64,000 nucleotides of DNA, from assembly GCA_016713035.1 (NCBI GenBank), contig JADJPW010000003.1, positions 186,001-250,000 on the forward strand, written 5' to 3'. Each line of letters begins with the position of its first letter. The stretch's first letter is position 1. Under the pieces are notes generated by a model. It did no database searches. It saw only the letters and a list, made by a program, of their open reading frames with translations, and was not told where the DNA came from. Positions 46,969 through 56,257 of the stretch are shown in pieces. Origin of the DNA: Verrucomicrobiaceae bacterium (GTDB lineage: Bacteria > Verrucomicrobiota > Verrucomicrobiia > Verrucomicrobiales > Verrucomicrobiaceae). Both the position numbers and the translations under genes were made by a program.

Positions 46969-48219
46969 TCATACTCCACGCCAGCGCTGGATCATCTGGG
47001 GCAGAGCGCGGGGGCGAGTGAGTGCGACATAGATTCCGGCGATGGCGGCACAGACGGAGCAAAACCAAAAGACATGCCCTGGCGACCAGCCGAGACCTGT
47101 GGTGAGCTCTTTTTGCAGGACGGATGCACCGGCGATGCCGACCCAAGCGAGCCAGCCTGCGGCACCCTGCACGCTGCCTTTGCGCTCAGCGGGTGGGCGG
47201 TGCTGGAGCACAGCAGCCACGGGCACGATGAAAAGGCCGCCACCCAGCCCCAGTAGGGCCAAAGCGACGCTGAAGGCCATATTGCTGACGCCAGGCATGC
47301 CTAGCACCACTCCCATGGCGGCCATGAGGCCCGCGCCGATGGGGATGAGGCCGTATTCGACGTGATCACCGCTGAGTTTTCCAGCCAGGGCACTGCCTAC
47401 GCCCATGCCGATGGCGAGGGCGACCTGGAGTGTGCTATTCTGCATGGAATCGAGCTTTAGCACCTGCTCCGCGTAGAGTACGATGTTCATCTGCAAGAGT
47501 GCTGCGATGAAGAAAAAGCCCGTATTGCCCAGATTCGCCCGCCAGAGGTCACGATCGCCCTTCATCCAGGAGAATTCCCGCCACAGCTCGCCGAGGAAAT
47601 TGAGATTGAGCGGCTTCTGCGGTGCCGCAGCAGGCACGGCGGTGATGCCTAGACTCGCGAACCAGCCCAGAATCGCCAGTCCGAGCAAAATCACACCGAC
47701 CCAGACAGGAGATGCCGCGAAGTGCGATGCCATCCATGCGGCGGCCAGTGTGCCAAAGATCGTGGCGAGGAAGGTGAGCATCTCGATGATGCCATTGGCC
47801 CAGGACAGCCGCTCTGCTGGCACCAGCTCGGGCAGCGAGCCGTATTTCGATGCGGCAAAGAAGGCACTATGCACACCCATGAGGCAGATGGAGACCAATT
47901 GCAGCCCGATACGGCCGGAGGTCAGTGCGAACATGGCAAAGCCCATGATGAGCAGCTCCATGAGCTTCACCCCGATCATGACGCGGCGTTTGCTAAATCG
48001 GTCTGCCATCCAGCCACCGAACATGGAGAGCAGGAGAAAGGGGATCGCGAACCATGTGGCGGAGTCACTCACCAGTGCCTCGAGCTCATTCTTCGGCGGA
48101 TGACGTGCGATGAGCAGGTAGATGACCACCCAGCGCAGCACGGTATCGGAGAAGGCCCCCTGAAACTGAGTGACCATGAGGCTCCAAAATCCTCGCTGCC
48201 AGTTTTTCTGCGTATTCAT
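46969..48219 (-). CDS. MFS transporter (LplT-like)
   Basis: 416 residues, about 12 hydrophobic helices. GGWMADRFSKRRVMIGVKLME carries the MFS loop 2-3 motif (GxxxDRxxRR). FFAASKYGSLPELVPAERLS resembles the lysophospholipid-transporter group (KYGxLPE), so it may flip lysophospholipid, though its usual partner Aas is absent. Its start overlaps the RND pump stop by ATGA. The thiC riboswitch starts about 60 bases beyond its end. Confidence 0.85.
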   Translation of the reverse strand: MNTQKNWQRGFWSLMVTQFQGAFSDTVLRWVVIYLLIARHPPKNELEALVSDSATWFAIPFLLLSMFGGWMADRFSKRRVMIGVKLMELLIMGFAMFALTSGRIGLQLVSICLMGVHSAFFAASKYGSLPELVPAERLSWANGIIEMLTFLATIFGTLAAAWMASHFAASPVWVGVILLGLAILGWFASLGITAVPAAAPQKPLNLNFLGELWREFSWMKGDRDLWRANLGNTGFFFIAALLQMNIVLYAEQVLKLDSMQNSTLQVALAIGMGVGSALAGKLSGDHVEYGLIPIGAGLMAAMGVVLGMPGVSNMAFSVALALLGLGGGLFIVPVAAVLQHRPPAERKGSVQGAAGWLAWVGIAGASVLQKELTTGLGWSPGHVFWFCSVCAAIAGIYVALTRPRALPQMIQRWRGV

Positions 48220-51200
48220 GAGTGGTCGCTAGTGGGTGTTTCGAGATTCGCTTTGCGCTTCTTCCCGATCATCACCAGCACATAGAACACTGGCGTGAGG
48301 AAGAGGCCCAGGAAGGTCACACCGATCATCCCGGCAAACACCGCCGTGCCCATGGCGCGGCGCATTTCCGCCCCTGCTCCCGTGCTCACCACCAGCGGAT
48401 ACACTCCGGCGATGAAGGCGATACTGGTCATCAAAATGGGCCGCAGACGCAGGCGGCAGGATTCCAGCGCGGCCTGAGTGGGGCTGAGGCCGTGATCGTT
48501 CTTCTCTTTGGCGAATTCCACGATGAGGATGGCATTTTTGCAGGCGAGCCCGATCAGCACGATGAAGCCGATCTGCGTGAAGATGTTGTTATCCCCGCCC
48601 TGCGGCATCACGCCGCTCCGAAGCAGCGCCAACATCTGCTGCCAGCCATTGGCGTGCCCGCCAAAGAACATCACGCCACCCAGCGCAAAGAGCAGGCATA
48701 GCGGCACGATCAAAATGATCGCCAGAGGCAGACGTAGGCTCTCATACTGAGCCGCCAGCACCATGAAGACGAGCAGGATGCACAGCGGGTAAATGTAGAT
48801 GGCGGTATTCCCCGCGATGATCTTTTGGAAGGTCAGATCCGTCCACTCGAACTCAAATCCAGGTGGCAGCATCTCTTTGGCCATGCTGGCGATGAGCTCC
48901 TCCCCCTGCCCTGTGCTCATCGGTGGCAGCGCGGTGCCATTGAGATCAGCGGCGAGGTATCCATTGTAGTGTGTCACTCGGGCAGGGCCGTAGCTTTCAT
49001 TCACTTTCACCAGAGAGCCGATGGGCACCATCTCGCCTGCGGCGTTGCGTGTCTTCAGGCGTGTGATGTCGCTGGGATCATCACGGAATTGCTGCTCTGC
49101 CTGGGCCACGACTTGGTAAGTGCGACCAAAGCGGTTGAAGTCGTTCACGTAAAGACTGCCCAAGTTGATTTGCAGCGTCTCATAGAGATTTGCCAGCGGC
49201 ACCCCCTGCACCTTCGCTTTCTCGCGATCCACATCTGCTTCGAGCTGCGGCACATTGACGGTGTAGCCGGAGTACACGGGCATCAGCTTGCCACTGCCCA
49301 TCGCAGCACCAGCTAGCATCTGCGTCACTCGGTAAAGCTCTGCGTAGCCATGGTTGCCACGGTCTTCGATCATCATCTTGAAGCCACCCGTGGTGCCGAT
49401 GCCATTCACGGGCGGTGGATTCAGTACGAGCACCATCGCATCCTGGATGGCCATGAATTGGCCATTGAGAGCCTGGGCGATGGCTTCGCCGCCCAAGTCT
49501 GGCGTCTTGCGATCTTTAAAATCCTTCAAGCCGACAAAGACGATTCCGCTATTCGGACTGACGCTAAAGCCATGAATGCTGAGTCCAGGGAAAGCGATGG
49601 CGTCCTTCACTCCGGGGTGCTGGAGAGCGATCTCGGACATGCGGCGCATCACGACATCCGTGCGGTCGAGCGAGGAGCCCTCTGGCAACTGCGCAAAGCC
49701 GACGAGGTACTGCTTATCCTGCCCAGGCACAAAGCCCTCTGGCACGATTTGAAAGCCCTTCCACGTCGCCCACACGAGCCCGCCGTAAATCATCAGCGCG
49801 ATGATGCTGAAGCGGATCGCCCGTTTCACGATGCCGACATACAGATTCGACGACCACTCGAAAAAGCGGTTAAAAGGCCGGAAAAACCAGCCAAGCAGCA
49901 GGTCCATGAGCTTGGTGAGGATGTCTTTTTTGTCATGGTGGCCTTTCAGCAGCAAAGCGGAGAGCGCAGGCGAAAGGGTGAGTGAATTGAAGGCCGAGAT
50001 GACCGTGGAGATGGCGATGGTGACGGCGAATTGTTTATAAAACTGTCCGCTGAGGCCGCTGATGAAAGCTGTGGGGATGAAGACGGCGCAGAGCACCAGC
50101 GCCGTAGCGATGATGGGCCCCGTGACCTCGCTCATGGCCTGTTTGGTTGCCTCCACGGGCTTCAATCCATTGCGGATGTTGCGCTCGACATTTTCGACCA
50201 CCACGATGGCATCATCCACCACGATCCCGATGGCCAGCACGAGGCCGAAGAGGCTCAGATTATTGATCGAGAAGCCCAGCGCATGCATCACGGCAAAGGT
50301 GCCGATGAGTGACACTGGCACCGCCGCTAGCGGGATGATGGAGGCACGCCAGGTCTGCAAAAACACCACCACCACAAGCACCACGAGCAGGATGGCCTCG
50401 ATCAGCGTATGAATGACGGCGTCGATGGATTTTTGCACAAAGACCGTGGGGTCGTATGCGATGACAAAATCGACCCCTTCGGGGAATTTCGTCTTCAGCT
50501 CTGCCATGCGTGTTCGCACGGCTTGTGACACAGCGAGGGCATTGGAGCCTGGGAGCTGAAACACGCCCATCCCGACAGCTCTTTTATTGTTGATGAGGCT
50601 GCGCAGTGCGTACTCGCCACTCCCCAGCTCTGCACGCGCCACATCACGCAGGAGCAGCTTTTCACCGTGTGGGCCGGTTTTGACGATGATGTGCTCGAAC
50701 TCCTCTTCGGTGATCAATCGGCCTTTTGCGTTCACAGTGAGCTCAAAAGGCGCATTTTTGACCGGTTGCTGGCCGATGGTGCCTGCGGCGACTTGGATAT
50801 TCTGCTCACGGATGGCATTGACCACATCACCTGCCGTCAGGCCGCGGGCAGAGCATTTATCGGGATCTAGCCAGATACGCATCGCATACTCACCACCGCC
50901 GAAAATCTGCACCTGTCCGACACCGGAGAGCCGCGTGAGCTCATCCTTCACATTCAGTGTGGCGTAGTTTCGCAGGTAGATCTCATCATAGCGATCATTC
51001 GGTGAAAGCAGATGCACCACGAGCGTCATGTCTGGGGATGACTTCACGGTCGCCACACCAAAGCGCCGCACCTCCTCCGGCAGCTTCGGCAGCACCTGTG
51101 AGACACGGTTTTGCACCTGCACCTGAGCTAGGTCGAGATTGGTCCCGATCTTGAATGTCACTGTCATGGTCATCACCCCGTTGGCGGTGGTTTGGGATGA

Positions 51201-51440
51201 CATGAAGAGCATGTTTTCAATGCCATTGACCGCCTGCTCCAGTGGTGAGGCCACGGTTTCAGCGATGGTCTTCGGGTTCGCTCCTGGGTAAGTCGCAGTG
51301 ACGATCACCGTCGGTGGTGCCACCTCTGGGTACTCGGAAATGGGCAGCTTGAAGAGCGAAATGACCCCCAGGATGAAAATGAGCAGGGAGAGCACTCCCG
51401 CGAAAATGGGGCGTGTGATGAAGAAACGAGAAAAGTTCAT
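48216..51440 (-). CDS. RND multidrug efflux permease (HAE1/AcrB family)
   Basis: 1074 residues, typical of HAE1 pumps. MNFSRFFITRPIFAGVLSLL starts helix 1. The porter region has LPISEYPEVAPPTVIV and YPGANPKTIAETVASPLEQ. The proton relay is in GIVVDDAIVVVENVERN on helix 4. The C-terminal half begins at about residue 540. It should export drugs or lipophilic compounds using the proton gradient with an adaptor and an outer membrane channel. Neither is beside it in this window. It is coupled to the MFS gene and follows the ferredoxin gene by 12 bases. Confidence 0.93.
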   Translation of the reverse strand: MNFSRFFITRPIFAGVLSLLIFILGVISLFKLPISEYPEVAPPTVIVTATYPGANPKTIAETVASPLEQAVNGIENMLFMSSQTTANGVMTMTVTFKIGTNLDLAQVQVQNRVSQVLPKLPEEVRRFGVATVKSSPDMTLVVHLLSPNDRYDEIYLRNYATLNVKDELTRLSGVGQVQIFGGGEYAMRIWLDPDKCSARGLTAGDVVNAIREQNIQVAAGTIGQQPVKNAPFELTVNAKGRLITEEEFEHIIVKTGPHGEKLLLRDVARAELGSGEYALRSLINNKRAVGMGVFQLPGSNALAVSQAVRTRMAELKTKFPEGVDFVIAYDPTVFVQKSIDAVIHTLIEAILLVVLVVVVFLQTWRASIIPLAAVPVSLIGTFAVMHALGFSINNLSLFGLVLAIGIVVDDAIVVVENVERNIRNGLKPVEATKQAMSEVTGPIIATALVLCAVFIPTAFISGLSGQFYKQFAVTIAISTVISAFNSLTLSPALSALLLKGHHDKKDILTKLMDLLLGWFFRPFNRFFEWSSNLYVGIVKRAIRFSIIALMIYGGLVWATWKGFQIVPEGFVPGQDKQYLVGFAQLPEGSSLDRTDVVMRRMSEIALQHPGVKDAIAFPGLSIHGFSVSPNSGIVFVGLKDFKDRKTPDLGGEAIAQALNGQFMAIQDAMVLVLNPPPVNGIGTTGGFKMMIEDRGNHGYAELYRVTQMLAGAAMGSGKLMPVYSGYTVNVPQLEADVDREKAKVQGVPLANLYETLQINLGSLYVNDFNRFGRTYQVVAQAEQQFRDDPSDITRLKTRNAAGEMVPIGSLVKVNESYGPARVTHYNGYLAADLNGTALPPMSTGQGEELIASMAKEMLPPGFEFEWTDLTFQKIIAGNTAIYIYPLCILLVFMVLAAQYESLRLPLAIILIVPLCLLFALGGVMFFGGHANGWQQMLALLRSGVMPQGGDNNIFTQIGFIVLIGLACKNAILIVEFAKEKNDHGLSPTQAALESCRLRLRPILMTSIAFIAGVYPLVVSTGAGAEMRRAMGTAVFAGMIGVTFLGLFLTPVFYVLVMIGKKRKANLETPTSDHS

Positions 51441-51452
51441 GTATAGGGGCCT

Positions 51453-52298
51453 TTACTGCGCGGCGAGAGCGGCAGCGGCTTTGGCTTTGGCGATTTCGGC
51501 CTTCTTGAGGATTTCTTCCGTGCTGGGGAGGCTCGCGAGGACATCCGCAGGGATGAAGCCATCGCCCACTAGTTTCGTGAGGCATTTTTTGCGCTCATCG
51601 AGTGCTTTATCCGGGCTGCGTTCTTTGCCAAAGCGTGACTTTGCAGCAGCGCTGCGGTCTTTGAGCGTGGAGTAGATGTCACCACCGAGCAGGGAGGAAA
51701 TATCGACTTTGATCTTCTCCCGCCGAGCTTCGTTTTCATTGATCTCATCACCATTGATGGGGCCGGCCTGATACTTGGGGAACATGATGGCGACCTCTGG
51801 GCAGACGCGTGAGCAGGCGGGGCAGTTGGTCTTGCAGTTGTCGTTGTTCTGCACCTGGATTTTGTGATCCTCACTGACACCATAGACATCAAAGAGGCAG
51901 AAGCTCAGGCACTGCATGCAGTTCGTGCAGCGGGAGTAGTCGATGACGGGGAACCAGGGCTTCCACTTGCCGGGCTCATTCATGGGCGTGGTGCCGCGTG
52001 ATTTTTCCACCAGGGAGACGATGTCTGCGGCAGCTAGGCCGGAGATGTCACGCGTGTCGATGGTGATATGCCCAGCAGCATCTTCGAGCGCGGGAGTTTT
52101 CCCTTCAAAGACACCTAGCACCAGCAGGCTGCGCTCATCATGCGGCACGGCGCTCGCGGAGCGACCGCTACGCGTGACGGTGTAGCCTTTGTCGAGCAGT
52201 GCGCCCATCACGGTAGCGCGGGACTCTGGCGGCAGCGGGATGGCACCATTGCCTTCATATAGAATGACGCGGAGTGGGCGGTGCGTGTGTGTGATCAT
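51453..52298 (-). CDS. 4Fe-4S ferredoxin-type protein
   Basis: 281 residues. Two cluster motifs lie in the middle: CTNCMQCLSFCLFDVYG (CxxCxxCxxxC, near residue 124) and CKTNCPACSRVCPEVAIMFP near 155. The N-terminal third (VILYEGNGAIPLPPES) and the Ala/Lys-rich C-terminal helix are unlike a plain ferredoxin. It starts within the ATGA overlap of a 111-residue Cys-containing protein, and both are likely one redox module. The partner and substrate are unknown. The RND gene follows 12 bases later, though a functional link is doubtful. Confidence 0.85.
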   Translation of the reverse strand: MITHTHRPLRVILYEGNGAIPLPPESRATVMGALLDKGYTVTRSGRSASAVPHDERSLLVLGVFEGKTPALEDAAGHITIDTRDISGLAAADIVSLVEKSRGTTPMNEPGKWKPWFPVIDYSRCTNCMQCLSFCLFDVYGVSEDHKIQVQNNDNCKTNCPACSRVCPEVAIMFPKYQAGPINGDEINENEARREKIKVDISSLLGGDIYSTLKDRSAAAKSRFGKERSPDKALDERKKCLTKLVGDGFIPADVLASLPSTEEILKKAEIAKAKAAAALAAQ

Positions 52299-52630
52299 GG
52301 ATTGGAGTCAGCGAGGAGCTGGGTGGTGATGGTTTCAGCCGTTTCCGTGCGCATATTGAGAATGCTGGCATCTTCTTGGAGAGGTGCGCCAGCTTGCTGG
52401 AAGAGACCTTTGACCGCGCGGGGGTAACAGGCCGCGATGCGCAGCCCTGGGCATGCCGCGATGGCCTGGAGGCGCGGATCACGATGCGCAGCCATCTCAC
52501 AGAGATCGGACACGGTTTCAAAGGTGGCGTCACTTTCGCAAAGCTGACGCAACACGTCGTTTTTCACGCCGGAGGGCACGACCTGGGCGTAGGCGCAGCG
52601 GCAATAGAGAATGGTGGAGGGGGAGGACAC
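52295..52630 (-). CDS. Cys-containing hypothetical protein, coupled to ferredoxin gene
   Basis: 111 residues. Cysteines occur as ILYCRCAYAQVVP (C9, C11), DLCEMAAH and AACPGLRIAACYPRAV, an arrangement that could hold a metal or an Fe-S cluster. It has no signal or membrane segment. The motif layout recalls parts of heterodisulfide-reductase-type proteins but I cannot assign a family. The stop overlaps the ferredoxin start by ATGA. Confidence 0.7.
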   Translation of the reverse strand: MSSPSTILYCRCAYAQVVPSGVKNDVLRQLCESDATFETVSDLCEMAAHRDPRLQAIAACPGLRIAACYPRAVKGLFQQAGAPLQEDASILNMRTETAETITTQLLADSNP

Positions 52631-52713
52631 GCGGGGTGTGAGTTTGAGCGGGTGAAACGTCTGCGCAACCCGGGCGAAGAGGTCTTTTATCCTATCTGCC
52701 GATTTTCACTGCC

Positions 52714-54906
52714 TCACCACATGAGGTATTCGTGCCCCAGATTGTCATCCGTGATGCTTTCAAAGGCGGAATAGGCCCGCTCCATCTCTGCACGGCCACA
52801 CCAGCACCACCAGTCGGGATGCGCGGGGAGTTTCTCGCGGTCGATGAAGCGTAGCACGCCAGCCAACGCCTCGTGGCCCTGGATGGTGGTCAGATCAAAG
52901 ACCGGCTCGCCCTCGATGCGGTAGGCGGCTAGTGTCCGCTCCCAGCGTGCTCGATCCGGCTGGAGTGGAGCATGGCTGACGAGGCAGAAATTCATCACCA
53001 TCATCGTGTGGGGGAAGACATCCAGCGCCGTGCGTGCGGCACGCTCAGAGCCGGTGCAGTTCCACAGAGCGATGCCCTGCGGCTCCAAATGCTGGCTGAC
53101 GAGCGTGAGGAACTCGCGTGAGAGCAGTGCCCCGGCGAACTCACGCCAGTGATAGGTGGTATTCATCACGATGGCGTCGAATCGCTCCTCTGGGTGCTGC
53201 CGCAGCCAGCGCCGTCCATCGTCGATGACGAGGCGGAGCTTCGGATGCGTGAGCAGTCCCCGTACCTCTGGCCGTGTGCGCAGGATGTCCATGTAGGCGT
53301 GGCTGATCTCGACGGCGGTGACTTGCTGCACCTGCGGATGATTGACCATGATCTGTGTCCAGGCACCGCCAGCCACGCCGATGACGAGCACTTTTTCGAT
53401 CTTGTCCCGCACAGCAGAGAGAAAGTAGGGGCGCACGAGCCAGTCCTCCGCCTCAGAGCCCAGTTTGGTCTTCAATCCGCCATCATACACGCCATTGCCG
53501 TGAATGCGGCCATCCTGAGCGAGTGCCACGACGCCGTGCCGTGACTCCACCACCTGCGTGAAGCGATTCTGCGGTGAAAAGTCATGTTTGAACTGCAAGC
53601 GCTCATAAAACTGCCCGCCCACCAGTCCCAGCAGCAGCGGTAGCGCGATGTAGGATGCCTCCACTCTGCCCAGACTGCCCCCAGCGATCCACCTCGCCCA
53701 AATGGCACCCGCTACGGCGAGCGCCAGCATCAGCAGCGTGAGCGGCATCCATTCCAGCAAACCAAATCCCGTGAGCAAGCTACCCAGGCCAGAGCCGATG
53801 ATGTTCGCCAAATACAGGAAGGACAAGCGGCTGCCGCTTTGAGCATCCGCAGGCACGGCGGCATGGCAGAGCAATGGGAAAGTCACTCCCAGCAGAGTCC
53901 CCGCGACAATGACAAAGGCGTAGCCCCACCACCACGCCAGATGCACCGCACATAGAGCTGTGAGCGGTGCCACGGCGAAGCTGGCCAGCCCAGAGAGCAG
54001 GACCCAGCGCCCCAGGCTCGCACGCAGGGCCACGCTGCTTTTGAGCAACCGCCCACTCCACAGCGAGCCGAGCGCTAGACCGAGTAGATAGCACGCCAAC
54101 AGCATGCCAAAGGCCGTGGCCAATGAGGCACTGGCGAAGTTAAAAACACGCGACCACACGATCTCCCACGAGAGCGTCAGAAACCCAGAAATCGCCGACC
54201 AAAGCAGTGCCGTGCGGAATGGCACCTCCGTCCGCCCTTCCATCGCAGCAGATGCCGTCGCCGTCGCATGCGCTGCATCGTGGGATTGCGCCGGAGCAGA
54301 GCTCCCCTGCCCCATTCGACTCCCCAGGAAGATCAAAGCTGCCGCACTGGCATTCAGCACTGCCGCCGTGCGCACCGTGCCCGCCATGCCCAGGCCTCCC
54401 AGCAGCCACCGCGCCGCGATGAAGGCCCCCAGCGCTGCTCCCAGCGTATTCACGAAATAGAGGCGGCTCACGCTCGCACCCACATGCGCCGTTTCACGCA
54501 CCTGATGGGCCACTAGCAGCGGCAGCGTAGCCCCCATGAGCAAGGTGGGCAGGAAGACCAGTGCAAAAGCGGCCAACCCCGTGCCGAGCTGCCCCCATTC
54601 CGCCGTGCGACTTCCCACGGCATCAAACAACTTCAACGAAATGAGCCCATACGCCCCCACTCCCAGCTCCGCAGCACCAAACAGCGCCACCAGCGGCACA
54701 CGCGGCCACTTGGACACCCAGCCACCCACCAGACTGCCGATGCCGAGCCCACTCAAAAACGCCGCGACAACCATCGCCACCGATTCGGAATTGCTGCCGT
54801 AAATCATCAGCAATGCCCGCTGCCATACGAGCTGGTAAATCAGGGCGGAGACTCCTGAGAGCACAAAAACACCGTGCAGCAGAGTGGAGGGGAAAGGTGG
54901 TCGCAT
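52714..54906 (-). CDS. Polytopic membrane protein fused to spermidine-synthase-like domain
   Basis: 730 residues from the ATG at 54906; 47 extra upstream codons are in frame but read as spacer. About 14 hydrophobic helices occupy residues 1-500, including LHGVFVLSGVSALIYQLVWQ, a start typical of the fused spermidine-synthase family. The C-terminal part has VLVIGVAGGAWTQIM (SAM-like loop), VTAVEISHAYMDI and VIDDGRRWL. The catalytic Asp of true aminopropyltransferases (DxxDP-type) is not obvious; it reads AIVMNTTYHW, so the activity may differ. It transcribes away from phoH. Confidence 0.85.
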   Translation of the reverse strand: MRPPFPSTLLHGVFVLSGVSALIYQLVWQRALLMIYGSNSESVAMVVAAFLSGLGIGSLVGGWVSKWPRVPLVALFGAAELGVGAYGLISLKLFDAVGSRTAEWGQLGTGLAAFALVFLPTLLMGATLPLLVAHQVRETAHVGASVSRLYFVNTLGAALGAFIAARWLLGGLGMAGTVRTAAVLNASAAALIFLGSRMGQGSSAPAQSHDAAHATATASAAMEGRTEVPFRTALLWSAISGFLTLSWEIVWSRVFNFASASLATAFGMLLACYLLGLALGSLWSGRLLKSSVALRASLGRWVLLSGLASFAVAPLTALCAVHLAWWWGYAFVIVAGTLLGVTFPLLCHAAVPADAQSGSRLSFLYLANIIGSGLGSLLTGFGLLEWMPLTLLMLALAVAGAIWARWIAGGSLGRVEASYIALPLLLGLVGGQFYERLQFKHDFSPQNRFTQVVESRHGVVALAQDGRIHGNGVYDGGLKTKLGSEAEDWLVRPYFLSAVRDKIEKVLVIGVAGGAWTQIMVNHPQVQQVTAVEISHAYMDILRTRPEVRGLLTHPKLRLVIDDGRRWLRQHPEERFDAIVMNTTYHWREFAGALLSREFLTLVSQHLEPQGIALWNCTGSERAARTALDVFPHTMMVMNFCLVSHAPLQPDRARWERTLAAYRIEGEPVFDLTTIQGHEALAGVLRFIDREKLPAHPDWWCWCGRAEMERAYSAFESITDDNLGHEYLMW

Positions 54907-55056
54907 GTGTGAAAAAATGGCCGTACGCTTGGCCCGTGCCGATTCTGGTGCTCCATGCTCATCCCAGGCGCAAGCCTGACTCACGCAGCACTCCGCGCTT
55001 CTTTTTTCTGCACTCCCCTCTAATGATGGGAGGTCTTCACACGTCATTCACGCCCC

Positions 55057-56043
55057 ATGCCCTCCGCCACACTCACTTACGAGACGCCGCAGTTTCTCCA
55101 GAAGCTCCTCGGCCATGATGACCGTGCTAGCCTGCGTCACATCGCGGACACACTCGGCGTGCAACTCACCAGCCGTGATGCCTGGGTAAAGATCGAGTCC
55201 ACTGAGGAATCCCACATCGACGCCACACGTGCCGTTTTTAGCCAACTCGAAAAAGTCCGGCGCCAAGGGGGCGACATCACGCCCGCCATGGTCCGCCTTG
55301 TGACCGAGAGTGTGCAGCGTGACACCGGGGACGCCCCCGCAGAGGCACTCATGAGCCTGAAGCTGCTCGCAGGTGGTAAAAAGCCCCCCGTGCTGGCCAA
55401 AACACGCGGCCAGATCGCCTACCTGCATGCCATGCGGGAATGTGAGGTCGTTTTCGGAATCGGCCCCGCTGGCACCGGCAAGACCTACCTCGCCATGGCG
55501 CAGGGTCTGCATCTTCTGCGGGAAAAAGTGGTGCAGCGCCTCGTTTTGACCCGACCCGCCGTGGAGGCTGGTGAGGCACTGGGCTTCCTGCCCGGTGATC
55601 TGAAGGAAAAAATCTTCCCCTACCTGCGCCCGCTCTACGACGCACTCTATGACATGCTGGAGCCGGAGGAGGCCGAGCGGCTCATCGAGCGCGGAGCCAT
55701 CGAAATCGCCCCACTCGCCTACATGCGCGGTCGCACGCTGAAAAATGCCTTCATCATCCTCGATGAAGCCCAGAACACCACGACCGAGCAGATGCTCATG
55801 CTACTCACTCGCCTGGGTGAGGGCTCACGCTGCGCCATCACCGGTGATCCCTCCCAGACAGACCTACGCCGTGGCATGCGCTCTGGTCTGCATGAGGCCG
55901 TGCAGGTGCTCCAAAGTGTCGAAGGCATCCGCTTCATCCATTTCCTGACCAAGGATGTCGTGCGCCTACCCGTGGTGCAGCGCATCATCGAAGCCTACGA
56001 CGCCGCTCGCAAAGCAGAGTCCCAGGCCGGAGCCACTCGCTGA
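55057..56043 (+). CDS. phoH: PhoH-family ATPase
   Basis: 328 residues, standard for PhoH/YbeZ. An N-terminal KH-like part precedes the ATPase. Walker A is GPAGTGKTYLAMA (near 135), TRPAVEAGEALGFLPGDL follows, and Walker B is FIILDEAQNTTTEQM (near 232), then GDPSQTDL. PhoH proteins are implicated in RNA metabolism together with YbeY. No ybeY follows here. The gap to fabV contains the 14-bp tandem palindromes. Confidence 0.92.
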   Translation: MPSATLTYETPQFLQKLLGHDDRASLRHIADTLGVQLTSRDAWVKIESTEESHIDATRAVFSQLEKVRRQGGDITPAMVRLVTESVQRDTGDAPAEALMSLKLLAGGKKPPVLAKTRGQIAYLHAMRECEVVFGIGPAGTGKTYLAMAQGLHLLREKVVQRLVLTRPAVEAGEALGFLPGDLKEKIFPYLRPLYDALYDMLEPEEAERLIERGAIEIAPLAYMRGRTLKNAFIILDEAQNTTTEQMLMLLTRLGEGSRCAITGDPSQTDLRRGMRSGLHEAVQVLQSVEGIRFIHFLTKDVVRLPVVQRIIEAYDAARKAESQAGATR

Positions 56044-56090
56044 GTCACTTTCGTGCCATAGGCGCTTAGTCCTCAGCGAAACAACAACCA

Positions 56091-56118
56091 ACTGAGAACT
56101 CAGCACTGAGAACTCAGC
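56091..56118. repeat. Tandem 14-bp palindromic repeat
   Basis: Two perfect copies of ACTGAGAACTCAGC, each containing the palindrome CTGAGAACTCAG. It lies in the 214-base phoH-fabV spacer. The related block at 46751-46777 shares GAACTCAG. Nothing else is recognised in 56044-56257. Confidence 0.7.
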
Positions 56119-56257
56119 ACTTTGGCAAGAGAGACACGAAAACAGCCCAACACCCGTATACTCAGTGCGACTTCAACCAGCCCGGATGGGGAAAAGAGGT
56201 TGCCTACGCAGTGCGGGCGGTTAAGAGCCCACGGTTTCCCCCAACTTCCCTTTACCT

